From contig DHWS01000017.1 in assembly GCA_002413305.1 (NCBI GenBank), positions 9,314-17,545 of the forward strand: a stretch of 8,232 bases of DNA, in the 5' to 3' direction. Position numbers and translations under genes: made by a program. This DNA comes from Actinobacteria bacterium UBA5176. GTDB taxonomy: Bacteria; Actinomycetota; UBA4738. Below are positions 1-4,951 of this stretch, piece by piece. How positions within the stretch are numbered: the first letter of the stretch is position 1; the number at the start of each line of letters is the position of its first letter. The notes beneath the pieces are model-generated. The model worked only from the letters and a program-made list of their open reading frames with translations. It ran no database searches and was not told the origin of the DNA.

Positions 1-637
1 AGAGCGCGTTGTCGTCGATGGTCACCTTCGCGTCCAGCGGGATCACCGTTCCGTCCCGCAGCAGGGCCAGGGGGTTCACCTCGACCAGCGTGGCGTCGGA
101 GGAGACGAGGACGTCGAACAGCTGCGGGAGCAGCCGGGCGGCGCCCTCCCGGGCCGGGTCCGGGAGGTGGCCGGTGAGGTAGCGGACCGCGTAGTCCTTC
201 AGTCCCAGCGAGGGGTCGACGTGCACCCGGCGGATGGCCTCCGGGTTCGTGCGCGAGATCTCCTCGATGTCCACCCCACCCTCGTTCGAGACCATGGCCA
301 GGTACGTGCCCGCCGAACGGTCGAGGGTGATCGCGCAGTAGAACTCACCAGCGATTTCGACCGCCTGCTCCACCAGGACCCGGGTCACCTCGTGCCCGTT
401 GAAGCCCTGTTCCAGCAGCCGCTTCGCCGCGTCGAACGCCTCCTGCGGGTCGGCGGTGAGAACGATCCCGCCGCCCTTGCCCCGGCCCCCGACCTGGACC
501 TGGACCTTGACGGCCACCTTCCCGAAGCGCTTACCGGCGTCCCGGGCCTCTTCGGGCGTGCGGGCGACCTGGGCCGGCGCCAGCGCGATGCCGTGCGCGG
601 CGAACAGCTCCTTGCCCTGATGCTCGTAGAGGTCCAT
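1..637 (-). CDS. sucC: Succinyl-CoA synthetase (ADP-forming) beta subunit, 3' end beyond the window
   Basis: This subunit joins with SucD to interconvert succinyl-CoA + ADP + Pi and succinate + ATP in the cytoplasmic TCA cycle. The 212 residues present begin MDLYEHQGKELFAAHG, the usual SucC opening. The ATP-grasp glycine loop follows at residues 50-57 (GGRGKGGG). The STEGGVEIE-like segment appears as SNEGGVDIEE. The stretch EVNPLALL..G..IPLDAK supplies Asn188 and Asp202, equivalent by alignment to the Mg-binding Asn199 and Asp213 of E. coli SucC. About 170 C-terminal residues, including the subunit interface, lie off the left edge. The ATG at 637 has an SD-like GAGGAAGG at 649-656 with an 11-nt spacer. 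It lies 39 nt after the stop of the B12-binding subunit gene on the same strand, so the two are probably cotranscribed. sucD would be expected next, outside the window. Family assignment is very secure; nucleotide preference (ADP or GDP) is inferred. Confidence 0.96.
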   Translation of the reverse strand, partial: MDLYEHQGKELFAAHGIALAPAQVARTPEEARDAGKRFGKVAVKVQVQVGGRGKGGGIVLTADPQEAFDAAKRLLEQGFNGHEVTRVLVEQAVEIAGEFYCAITLDRSAGTYLAMVSNEGGVDIEEISRTNPEAIRRVHVDPSLGLKDYAVRYLTGHLPDPAREGAARLLPQLFDVLVSSDATLVEVNPLALLRDGTVIPLDAKVTIDDNAL

Positions 638-676
638 GGATCAGCGTGCCTTCCTCGGGCGGGCCAGGGTGGCCGG

Positions 677-1084
677 TCAGCTCGCTTTCTTCGTCAACCG
701 GGCCCGAAGCCAGTCGACGATGTCGCCGGTCGGCGTGCCCGGCGTGAAGATCTCCTCGATCCCGCGGTCCTTCAGCTTGGGGATGTCGTCCCTCGGGATG
801 ATGCCGCCTCCGAAGATCAGCACGTCGTCGGCCCCTTGGTCGTGCAGGAGCTGAACCACCCGGGGGAACAGCGTCATGTGCGCGCCCGAGTGGCAGGAGA
901 GCCCGACCGCGTCCGCGTCCTCCTGGATGACCGTCTCGGCGATCTGCTCTGGGGTCTGGTGGAGGCCCGTGTAGATGACCTCGTACCCGGCGTCGCGAAG
1001 GGCCCGGGCCACGATCTTCGCGCCCCGGTCGTGCCCGTCCAGGCCGGGCTTGGCGACCACGATCCGATAGGTCTGCGTGGGCAT
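677..1084 (-). CDS. Stand-alone B12-binding subunit of a methylmalonyl-CoA mutase-type enzyme
   Basis: This 135-residue protein is a single cobalamin-binding domain, the size of the small subunit of split methylmalonyl-CoA mutases. Large mutases carry the same domain fused at their C-terminus. Seen in the sequence: the start [13 protein letters not shown] with the D16-x-H18-x-x-G21 motif (His18 would be the lower axial cobalt ligand), S63-C-H-S-G-A-H at the position of the usual S-x-L motif, the glycine pair at 92-93 (FGGGIIP), and the closing IFTPGT. Methylmalonyl-CoA mutase rearranges methylmalonyl-CoA to succinyl-CoA, which fits sucC directly downstream. The catalytic TIM-barrel subunit is not in the window, so the partner could instead be a relative such as 2-hydroxyisobutyryl-CoA or ethylmalonyl-CoA mutase. 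The ATG at 1084 is chosen because GGAGAG lies at 1091-1096 with a 6-nt spacer and homology starts at once. An in-frame extension to 1456 is only the antisense of modC. The odd point is Cys-His where most relatives have a hydrophobic residue and Leu. Confidence 0.9.
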   Translation of the reverse strand: MPTQTYRIVVAKPGLDGHDRGAKIVARALRDAGYEVIYTGLHQTPEQIAETVIQEDADAVGLSCHSGAHMTLFPRVVQLLHDQGADDVLIFGGGIIPRDDIPKLKDRGIEEIFTPGTPTGDIVDWLRARLTKKAS

Positions 1085-1090
1085 CGTTCG

Positions 1091-1096
1091 CTCTCC
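1091..1096 (-). promoter_or_regulatory. Ribosome binding site that sets the B12-subunit start
   Basis: GGAGAG on the minus strand, 6 nt before the ATG at 1084. It supports the short 135-residue protein rather than the longer open frame that runs back into modC. Confidence 0.6.
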
Positions 1097-1120
1097 GGTG
1101 TGCGCGACGGCCGGCCGGCG

Positions 1121-1140
1121 GTTCGGCACGCGAGCCGAAC
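1121..1140. promoter_or_regulatory. Perfect 7-bp inverted repeat in the leader of the B12-subunit/sucC pair
   Basis: GTTCGGC and GCCGAAC flank a 6-nt centre (ACGCGA). The repeat lies between the candidate -10 element at 1148-1153 and the ribosome site at 1091-1096, so it would be in the transcribed leader just after the transcription start. That suits a repressor operator or a leader hairpin. It is also about 60 bp past the modC stop and could act as a stem for transcription ending there, but no U-run follows on the minus strand. A neighbouring TTCGAA palindrome (1143-1148) adds a further GTTCG half-site. The repeat is seen; the role is inferred. Confidence 0.5.
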
Positions 1141-1147
1141 GCTTCGA

Positions 1148-1176
1148 ACTATAGAAGAGGGAGTCGAACCTGCCCA
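1148..1176 (-). promoter_or_regulatory. Candidate promoter for the B12-subunit and sucC genes
   Basis: On the minus strand a TGGGCA -35-like hexamer (1176-1171) is followed after exactly 17 nt by a TATAGT -10 hexamer (1153-1148). This predicts a start near 1141, leaving a leader of roughly 55 nt. The -10 is good (5 of 6) and the -35 moderate (4 of 6). It lies in the 116-nt gap between modC and the B12-subunit gene, the only place on this strand for a separate promoter. Confidence 0.4.
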
Positions 1177-1188
1177 GTGCCCGGGCGG
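1171..1188. repeat. 18-bp exact direct repeat, copy 1 (copy 2 at 4255-4272)
   Basis: TGCCCAGTGCCCGGGCGG occurs here, in the gap upstream of the B12-subunit gene, and again at 4255-4272, inside the HTH coding part of the mod regulator (codons for ARALG). The match ends at both sides. It could be chance in GC-rich DNA or a trace of recombination at the two ends of the mod operon. Confidence 0.4.
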
Positions 1189-1200
1189 GTGACGGGAGCC

Positions 1201-2286
1201 TCAGCGGTCCGAAGAGGCGCGCGGCGCTGCCGGGACCAGCCGCGTGGCCGTGGCCTTCCAGCTCGCCACGACGGCGGCGCCGGGGGCGAGCCCGAGGCTG
1301 CGCACGGACTCCTCCGTCACCTCGGCCACGATCGCGGGCAGGGCCTCGATGCTCACCCGGGCCCGGTTGCCCATGCGGGAGACCCTTCGCACCGAGCCGG
1401 CCACGGCGTTCAGCGCGGACCCCTCGGGCACCCGGGCCGCCAGCGAGACCTCCCACGGATACACGACGACGCCCACGGGACCGAGCATCTCGTCGGTGCT
1501 GACCAGGGCCCGGGTCCAGCCGTCGGCCCGGACCTCGGTCAGGTCCCCGTGGCGGGCAGCGGTGCCCGAGAAGTAGTTGACCCCGGCCAGCGAGGCCACG
1601 AAGGCCGACGCGGGGGCTTCGACCAGATCGGAGGGCGTGCCCGTCTGCACGATCCGGCCCTGTTGGAGCACCGCCACCCGGCCGGCCAGGCCGAGCACGT
1701 CGGTGAAGTCGTGGGAGACCAGGATCGTGGGAAGCCCGAACTCTCGCAGCCGAAGGTCCAGCTCGGCGGCGACCTCCGCCTTGGTCACGGCGTCCAGCGC
1801 CGACAAGGGCTCGTCCAGCAGGAGGACCTCGGGATCGGACGCCAGAGCCCGGGCCAGGGCGACCCGCTGGCGCTCACCCCCGGAGAGGCGGGCCGGGCTC
1901 GCACCGGCCAGGTACGCGATCCCGAACCGGTCCAGGATCTGGCGCGTCCGCCGGATCCTCGCTCGGCGATCGCCACGCACCCCGTACGCCACGTTGCCGG
2001 CCACGGTCATGAAGGGGAACAGCGCCCCGTGCTGATAGACCAGGCCGACGCGACGAGCCTCGGGGCTCAGGTCGAGCCCGCGGGCGGTGTCCAGCAGGAC
2101 CCGGTCCCCGTTCGAGACCCGGCCCCGGAGCGGACGCACCAGGCCCGCGACGGCGTGGAGGAGCGTCGACTTCCCGGCACCCGACGGCCCAACCAGCGCG
2201 AGCGTCTCGCGCCCGACGTCCAGGCGGACGTCCAGGTCGAGATGGCTCAGGCGATGGACGAGTTCGACGGAAAGGCCGGCGTCCAT
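1201..2286 (-). CDS. modC: Molybdate ABC transporter ATP-binding protein with C-terminal Mop/TOBE domain
   Basis: This 361-residue cytoplasmic ATPase energises molybdate uptake through ModB. It carries Walker [10 protein letters not shown] (33-41), a Q-loop in VYQHGALFP, the signature LSGGERQ (134-140), Walker B LLLDEP (155-160), the D-loop SALD and the switch histidine His192 in VSHDF. After a linker, residues about 292-352 form a single TOBE/Mop fold ([16 protein letters not shown]...LGLAPG..V.ASWKAT), the oxyanion-binding regulatory domain typical of ModC. It is the last gene of the regulator-modA-modB-modC operon. Its ATG at 2286 lies 40 nt inside modB. The start is favoured because GGAGGAGG sits at 2291-2298, and 32 residues before Walker A are needed for the first beta strands. 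Close relatives transport sulfate or spermidine, but the neighbouring ModA and ModB and the Mop-bearing regulator argue for molybdate, or possibly tungstate. Confidence 0.94.
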   Translation of the reverse strand: MDAGLSVELVHRLSHLDLDVRLDVGRETLALVGPSGAGKSTLLHAVAGLVRPLRGRVSNGDRVLLDTARGLDLSPEARRVGLVYQHGALFPFMTVAGNVAYGVRGDRRARIRRTRQILDRFGIAYLAGASPARLSGGERQRVALARALASDPEVLLLDEPLSALDAVTKAEVAAELDLRLREFGLPTILVSHDFTDVLGLAGRVAVLQQGRIVQTGTPSDLVEAPASAFVASLAGVNYFSGTAARHGDLTEVRADGWTRALVSTDEMLGPVGVVVYPWEVSLAARVPEGSALNAVAGSVRRVSRMGNRARVSIEALPAIVAEVTEESVRSLGLAPGAAVVASWKATATRLVPAAPRASSDR

Positions 2287-3098
2287 GTCGCCTCCTCCGG
2301 ACGGGTTCGAACCAGCACCCGCACCCCCACCAGGAGGCCGGCGCTCACCAGCACCAGCAGGCCGGACATCGCCAGCGCGCCGTCGACGTTCCCGCCCGAG
2401 AACTGGGCGTAGATGGCCAGAGGGAGCGTCTGGGTCCTACCGGAGAAGCTCCCCGCGAACAGGATGGTCGCCCCGAACTCGCCCAGCGCCCGCGCCCAAG
2501 CCAGCGCCGCCCCCGCGGACAGTCCCTGGCGGGCCAGCGGGACGGCCACCCGGAAGAACGTGGCCGCGCCGCCCTTCCCCAGCGTCCTGGACGCGCCCAG
2601 CAGCTCGTGGTCCATCGCGACGAACGCCGCCACCGCCTGCCGCGTGTAGAACGGCATGGCCACGAACGTCAGCGCCATCACCACGGCGGCCTGGCTGAAC
2701 GGGATCTGGATGCCGAACGCCCTGAGCGTCCCTCCCAGAAGGCCGAACCGGCCGAAGGCGGCGAACAGGCCGATCCCGGCGACGGCCGGAGGGAGGACCA
2801 GCGGCAGCTCCAGGAGGACGGTCAGCACGCCGGCCCCCCGGAACCGCTTCGTGGCCAGCACGTATGCGGCCGGCGTCCCGAACACCACGATCAGGGCCAG
2901 CGCGACGATCGTGCTCCGCAGGCTGACCCCGAGCGCGGCGAGCGCGACGTGGGACCGAAGTTGGGCGAACAGCGCCGACGGTGGCACCCGCACGAAGATG
3001 GCCAGGATCGGCAGCACGACGAACCCCATCAGGATGGCGGTGGCGGCCGCGGCGCCGAACGCCGCCACCCGGTCCGAGCGCTGCATCCGGTCCGTCAC
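2247..3098 (-). CDS. modB: Molybdate ABC transporter permease
   Basis: This 283-residue integral membrane protein would form the molybdate channel as a homodimer. Five or six hydrophobic segments are visible, near residues 11-36, 51-82, 88-115, 133-158, 185-215 and 240-265. The cytoplasmic EAA loop that docks on the ATPase reads GASRTLGKGGAATFFRVAVP. It is followed by ALGEFGATILFAG and TLPLAIY, hallmarks of the ModB/CysT branch. The length is slightly above the roughly 230 residues of E. coli ModB, mostly from the N-terminus. The frame opens with GTG at 3098, 3 nt after the modA stop. The GAGGGG at 3098-3103 touches that GTG, so it fits better with the in-frame ATG at 3086 (11-nt spacer), and either start is possible. 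The 3' end overlaps modC by 40 nt. The alternative is a sulfate/thiosulfate permease, less likely beside this ModA. Confidence 0.94.
   Translation of the reverse strand: MTDRMQRSDRVAAFGAAAATAILMGFVVLPILAIFVRVPPSALFAQLRSHVALAALGVSLRSTIVALALIVVFGTPAAYVLATKRFRGAGVLTVLLELPLVLPPAVAGIGLFAAFGRFGLLGGTLRAFGIQIPFSQAAVVMALTFVAMPFYTRQAVAAFVAMDHELLGASRTLGKGGAATFFRVAVPLARQGLSAGAALAWARALGEFGATILFAGSFSGRTQTLPLAIYAQFSGGNVDGALAMSGLLVLVSAGLLVGVRVLVRTRPEEATWTPAFPSNSSIA
2291..2298 (-). promoter_or_regulatory. Strong Shine-Dalgarno for modC, embedded in modB
   Basis: GGAGGAGG on the minus strand, 4 nt before the modC ATG and inside the last codons of modB. It decides the modC start and shows that the 40-nt overlap is likely real, with ribosomes ending modB able to restart on modC. 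Confidence 0.6.
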
Positions 3099-3101
3099 CC
3101 C

Positions 3102-3905
3102 TCAGGAAGTCGGCGGAGGGCCGAACCCTGCCCCGCGGAGCAGGCGCTGCGCGGCGGCCTTCAGCAGGAAGTCCACGAACATCTGCGCGTCGGCCAGGTG
3201 CGGGCTCGCCCCCACCGCGGCCGCCGGATAGGTGGCCACCGCCTCGGCGGCTGTGGGCAGGTCGAGCGTCTGCACCTTCGCGCCGGCGGCCAGCGCGTCG
3301 GTGACGTAGACGAACCCGGCGTCCGCTTCGCCGGATTCGACCTTCGCCACGATCGAGGTGACCGAGTCCTCGTTGCTGACCACCTTGCCGAGGACCGCGG
3401 CGGAGTACCCGGCCCCGTACACGGCATCCAAGTTCCCCAGCACTGTTCTGGTGTACGAACCAACCGGGACCGTATCGGAACCGATCACGAGCTTGTAGGA
3501 CTTCGACCGTAGCTCGGCCAGCGACGCGATCCCGGCAGGGTTCGACGCGGGCACGATGAGCACCAGGCGGTTCGTGCAGAACCTCCGATAGGGCTCGATG
3601 AGGCGCGCGGCCAGGAGTTCGTCCCCGTACTTCAGGCTCGCACCCGCGAACACGTCGGCCGGCGCCCCCTGCTGGATCTGGGCGGCGAGCTGGTCGGTGC
3701 CGGCGAAGGAAAAGGCGAACGTCACGTCGGGCCGGGTTGCATGAAACGCGTTCCCGACCTGCGGGAAGACCGTGGCGAGCGAAGCGGCGGCCAGGACGGT
3801 GAGCTTCACAGAGGGCGGCGGCGTGGTGGCGGAGGAGGCCGAGCAGGCCTGAAGCGCCAGCGCGACGCTGGCAGCGGCCACGGCTGAGGCGATCCGTGGC
3901 CTCAT
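3102..3905 (-). CDS. modA: Molybdate-binding lipoprotein of the ABC transporter
   Basis: This 267-residue extracytoplasmic solute-binding protein captures molybdate for ModB. A signal sequence with Arg2 and Arg4 and an Ala-rich core ends in LQAC, a slightly atypical lipobox (Gln at -2), so Cys21 is probably the lipid anchor. ModA family blocks follow in order: VLAAASLATVFPQV, AAQIQQGAPADVFAGAS, NRLVLIVPASNP, DTVPVGSYTRTVLGNL, the block ending GEADAGFVYVTDA, and the closing FVDFLLKAAAQRLLRGAGF. The second oxyanion loop reads FAGTDQL where E. coli has FASSSTL, so one Ser contact is probably supplied by Thr. The ATG at 3905 shares its bases with the TGA of the upstream regulator (ATGA, 4-nt overlap), and GGGAAGG lies at 3915-3921. 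This start gives a normal signal peptide. The frame stays open further upstream, but that is only the shadow of the regulator. Tungstate cannot be excluded as ligand. Confidence 0.95.
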   Translation of the reverse strand: MRPRIASAVAAASVALALQACSASSATTPPPSVKLTVLAAASLATVFPQVGNAFHATRPDVTFAFSFAGTDQLAAQIQQGAPADVFAGASLKYGDELLAARLIEPYRRFCTNRLVLIVPASNPAGIASLAELRSKSYKLVIGSDTVPVGSYTRTVLGNLDAVYGAGYSAAVLGKVVSNEDSVTSIVAKVESGEADAGFVYVTDALAAGAKVQTLDLPTAAEAVATYPAAAVGASPHLADAQMFVDFLLKAAAQRLLRGAGFGPPPTS

Positions 3906-4324
3906 TCGAACATGCCTTCCCGGGACACCATCACCGACGTCGCCTTGATCGTGGCCACCACCGGGACCCCGGGCACCAGGCCCAGCTCCTCGACGGCGTC
4001 GCGGGTGATCGCGGCCGCCAGCAGGTAGGGGCCGGCCTCGATCTCCACCAGGGCCATCACCCCGTCGGACTTGACCTCGCGGACGACCCCAGCGAGCCGG
4101 TTCCGAGCGGAGAACCGGGCGCCCGTCTTCACCGCCGGCGGGCCGCCCCGGAGGCGTTCGACCTCGGACACGGGGACGGTGCGGCGGTTCGAGGAATCGC
4201 GAACCACCCGGATCCTGCCCTCCCGATCCCATCGCCGCAGCGTGTCCAAGCTGATGCCCAGTGCCCGGGCGGCATCGCCCGCCTTCAGGCTACGCTCCGT
4301 TTCCCGGCGGCTCGGCATTTTCAT
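3902..4324 (-). CDS. HTH (MerR/BldC-like)-Mop/TOBE fusion, putative molybdate-responsive regulator of the mod operon
   Basis: This is a 140-residue cytoplasmic protein in two parts. Residues 13-59 form a winged helix of the MerR/excisionase/BldC type (SLKAGDAARALGISLDTLRRW, then REGRI...SSNRRTVPVSEVERL). Residues 73-135 form one molybdate-binding Mop/TOBE domain (SARNRLAGVVREV ... LGLVPGVPVVATIKAT). Mop domains bind molybdate or tungstate as oligomers, so the protein probably senses the oxyanion and controls its own operon. It takes the place of E. coli ModE but has a different DNA-binding head and one Mop unit rather than two. It is the first gene of the mod operon and overlaps modA by 4 nt. 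The start is uncertain: GTG 4345, ATG 4324 and ATG 4318 are in frame. The ATG at 4324 sits where a transcript from the proposed promoter would begin, and the ATG at 4318 has AGG 7 nt upstream. The N-terminal residues before the HTH are not conserved enough to choose. Confidence 0.87.
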   Translation of the reverse strand: MKMPSRRETERSLKAGDAARALGISLDTLRRWDREGRIRVVRDSSNRRTVPVSEVERLRGGPPAVKTGARFSARNRLAGVVREVKSDGVMALVEIEAGPYLLAAAITRDAVEELGLVPGVPVVATIKATSVMVSREGMFE

Positions 4325-4353
4325 ACCTATGGTATGCCATAGCACTACCTATG
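4322..4353. promoter_or_regulatory. Putative operator: overlapping inverted repeats and a direct repeat before the HTH-Mop regulator
   Basis: Four related elements lie in 32 bp. CATACC-TAT-GGTATG (4322-4336) is a perfect inverted repeat with 6-bp arms. CTATGG-TATG-CCATAG (4327-4342) is a second one overlapping it. The octamer TACCTATG occurs at 4324-4331 and again at 4346-4353, exactly 22 bp apart, about two helical turns. The cluster overlaps the proposed promoter and the possible starts of the regulator, which suggests autoregulation. Small MerR-like proteins such as BldC are known to bind direct repeats head to tail, whereas classical dimers use inverted repeats. The sequence offers both. 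The repeats are seen; binding by the neighbouring protein is inferred. Confidence 0.6.
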
Positions 4354-4359
4354 CGTCAA
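4329..4359 (-). promoter_or_regulatory. Candidate promoter of the mod operon
   Basis: On the minus strand TTGACG (4359-4354) matches the -35 consensus at 5 of 6 bases. A -10 could be TACCAT (4334-4329) after a 19-nt spacer, or CATACC (4336-4331) after 17 nt. A 19-nt spacer is the known hallmark of promoters activated by MerR-type proteins, which fits the HTH class of the first gene, but the -10 is weak in either reading. Either predicts transcription starting near 4322-4325, giving an almost leaderless mRNA. Confidence 0.4.
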
Positions 4360-4388
4360 CCCGGGCTGCCCCGGGGTGGAACGCTCCC

Positions 4389-4394
4389 TATACT
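4389..4394 (+). promoter_or_regulatory. -10 element of a near-leaderless promoter for the small membrane protein
   Basis: TATACT (5 of 6 consensus) ends 9 nt before the ATG at 4404, so transcription would start within about 0-4 nt of the start codon. No Shine-Dalgarno is visible between them. At 17 nt upstream the -35 position reads CTGCCC, a poor match. Leaderless mRNAs with a TAnnnT box just before the start codon are common in high-GC Gram-positive bacteria. Confidence 0.45.
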
Positions 4395-4403
4395 CACGAC
4401 GCG

Positions 4404-4913
4404 ATGTCCCCCCGCCGGATCCGATTCCGACCACCCGGCATCCGCCCTTCCACCTCCATCGGCCCGCTGGGGCCCTTCCGCGGCCGGCTGGGGCTCCACT
4501 GGGTGATCGCGCCGCTGGTGGTGGGCCTGGGGTTGGCGGTGGCGGCGTGGTTCCTGCTGTTTCGCCCGGGGCCCGGCCCCGCCGCGTCGTTCGTGCCCGT
4601 CGGCTCGGCGGCTTCGTTCCACGACGGATCGGCTCGGGGCGTCGACCTGCCGGGCGTGTTCGTGGGCATGACGGGGGGCCGGCTGTTCGCCGTTGAGCAG
4701 GAGGACGGGTGCAGCCTGGCGTTCTGCGGAGGGCGGTACGTGGACTGCCGGGGCGCGGCGTACGGGCTCGACGGCCGGGCGGCCGGGGGGGTCGGCGCCC
4801 TGGACCTGCTGCCGGTCCAGGTCTACCGGAACACCGTGTACGTGGACCCCGACCACCCGCTAGACCGCTCTCCCGCCCCGGCACCGGCCGGAGTCCCCGC
4901 CTCCTGCGGCTGA
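4404..4913 (+). CDS. Single-pass membrane protein with a degenerate Rieske-like outer domain
   Basis: This 169-residue protein has a basic N-terminal tail (SPRRIRFRP), one membrane helix at about 33-53 (WVIAPLVVGLG...FLLF) and a C-terminal domain predicted outside the cell. Residues 62-148 follow the order of a Rieske [2Fe-2S] domain: FVPVG, then GVDLPGVFVGMTGGRLFAV, a Cys box, DGRAAGG, and LLPVQVY..TVYVDP. The first box is C103-S-L-A-F-C108, the same Cys-x-His-x-x-Cys spacing as CTHLGC of bc1-type Rieske proteins but with Leu for His. The second box reads C115-R-G-A-A-Y, where C-P-x-H-G-x-x-F is expected, so the second His is also absent. It is therefore unlikely to hold a classical Rieske cluster; the cysteines may form a disulfide or bind something else. 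I find no closer family by eye. It is the first of three same-strand genes, 38 nt before the ABC ATPase, and divergent from the mod operon. The ATG fits the -10 box at 4389. The gene is likely real; the fold is inferred. Confidence 0.7.
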   Translation: MSPRRIRFRPPGIRPSTSIGPLGPFRGRLGLHWVIAPLVVGLGLAVAAWFLLFRPGPGPAASFVPVGSAASFHDGSARGVDLPGVFVGMTGGRLFAVEQEDGCSLAFCGGRYVDCRGAAYGLDGRAAGGVGALDLLPVQVYRNTVYVDPDHPLDRSPAPAPAGVPASCG

Positions 4914-4951
4914 GCACCCCCCCTGCTAAGGTCCGGGACGGGAGGGAGCCG

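Noticed and set aside
1155..1176. tRNA T-arm-like GGTTCGACTCCC on the minus strand
   Set aside because: The stem around the loop does not pair, and there is no cloverleaf upstream because modC ends there.
167..1192. 341-codon plus-strand open frame across sucC and the B12-subunit gene
   Set aside because: It is antisense to two clearly recognisable genes, has low-complexity Arg/Asp/Gly-rich content, and shows no ribosome site or family motif. Long shadow frames are expected at this GC.
1085..1456. N-terminal extension of the B12-binding protein
   Set aside because: The added residues are encoded by the modC region and the leader, show no homology, and the ATG at 1084 has its own ribosome site.
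2304..2313. GGTTCGAACC palindrome resembling a tRNA T-loop
   Set aside because: It lies within ModB codons and has no flanking tRNA structure.
1177..2412. 411-codon plus-strand open frame opposite modC
   Set aside because: It is the antisense of a complete ModC with all ABC motifs; its own translation resembles no family.
2607..3512. 301-codon plus-strand open frame opposite modB and modA
   Set aside because: The His/Arg/Gln-rich translation is typical of antisense GC-rich coding DNA.
4359..4377. Imperfect ACCCGGGC/CCCGGGGT inverted repeat in the divergent region
   Set aside because: Two of eight pairs are mismatched and C/G runs like this arise easily at this GC; it is weaker than the adjacent CATAGG repeats.
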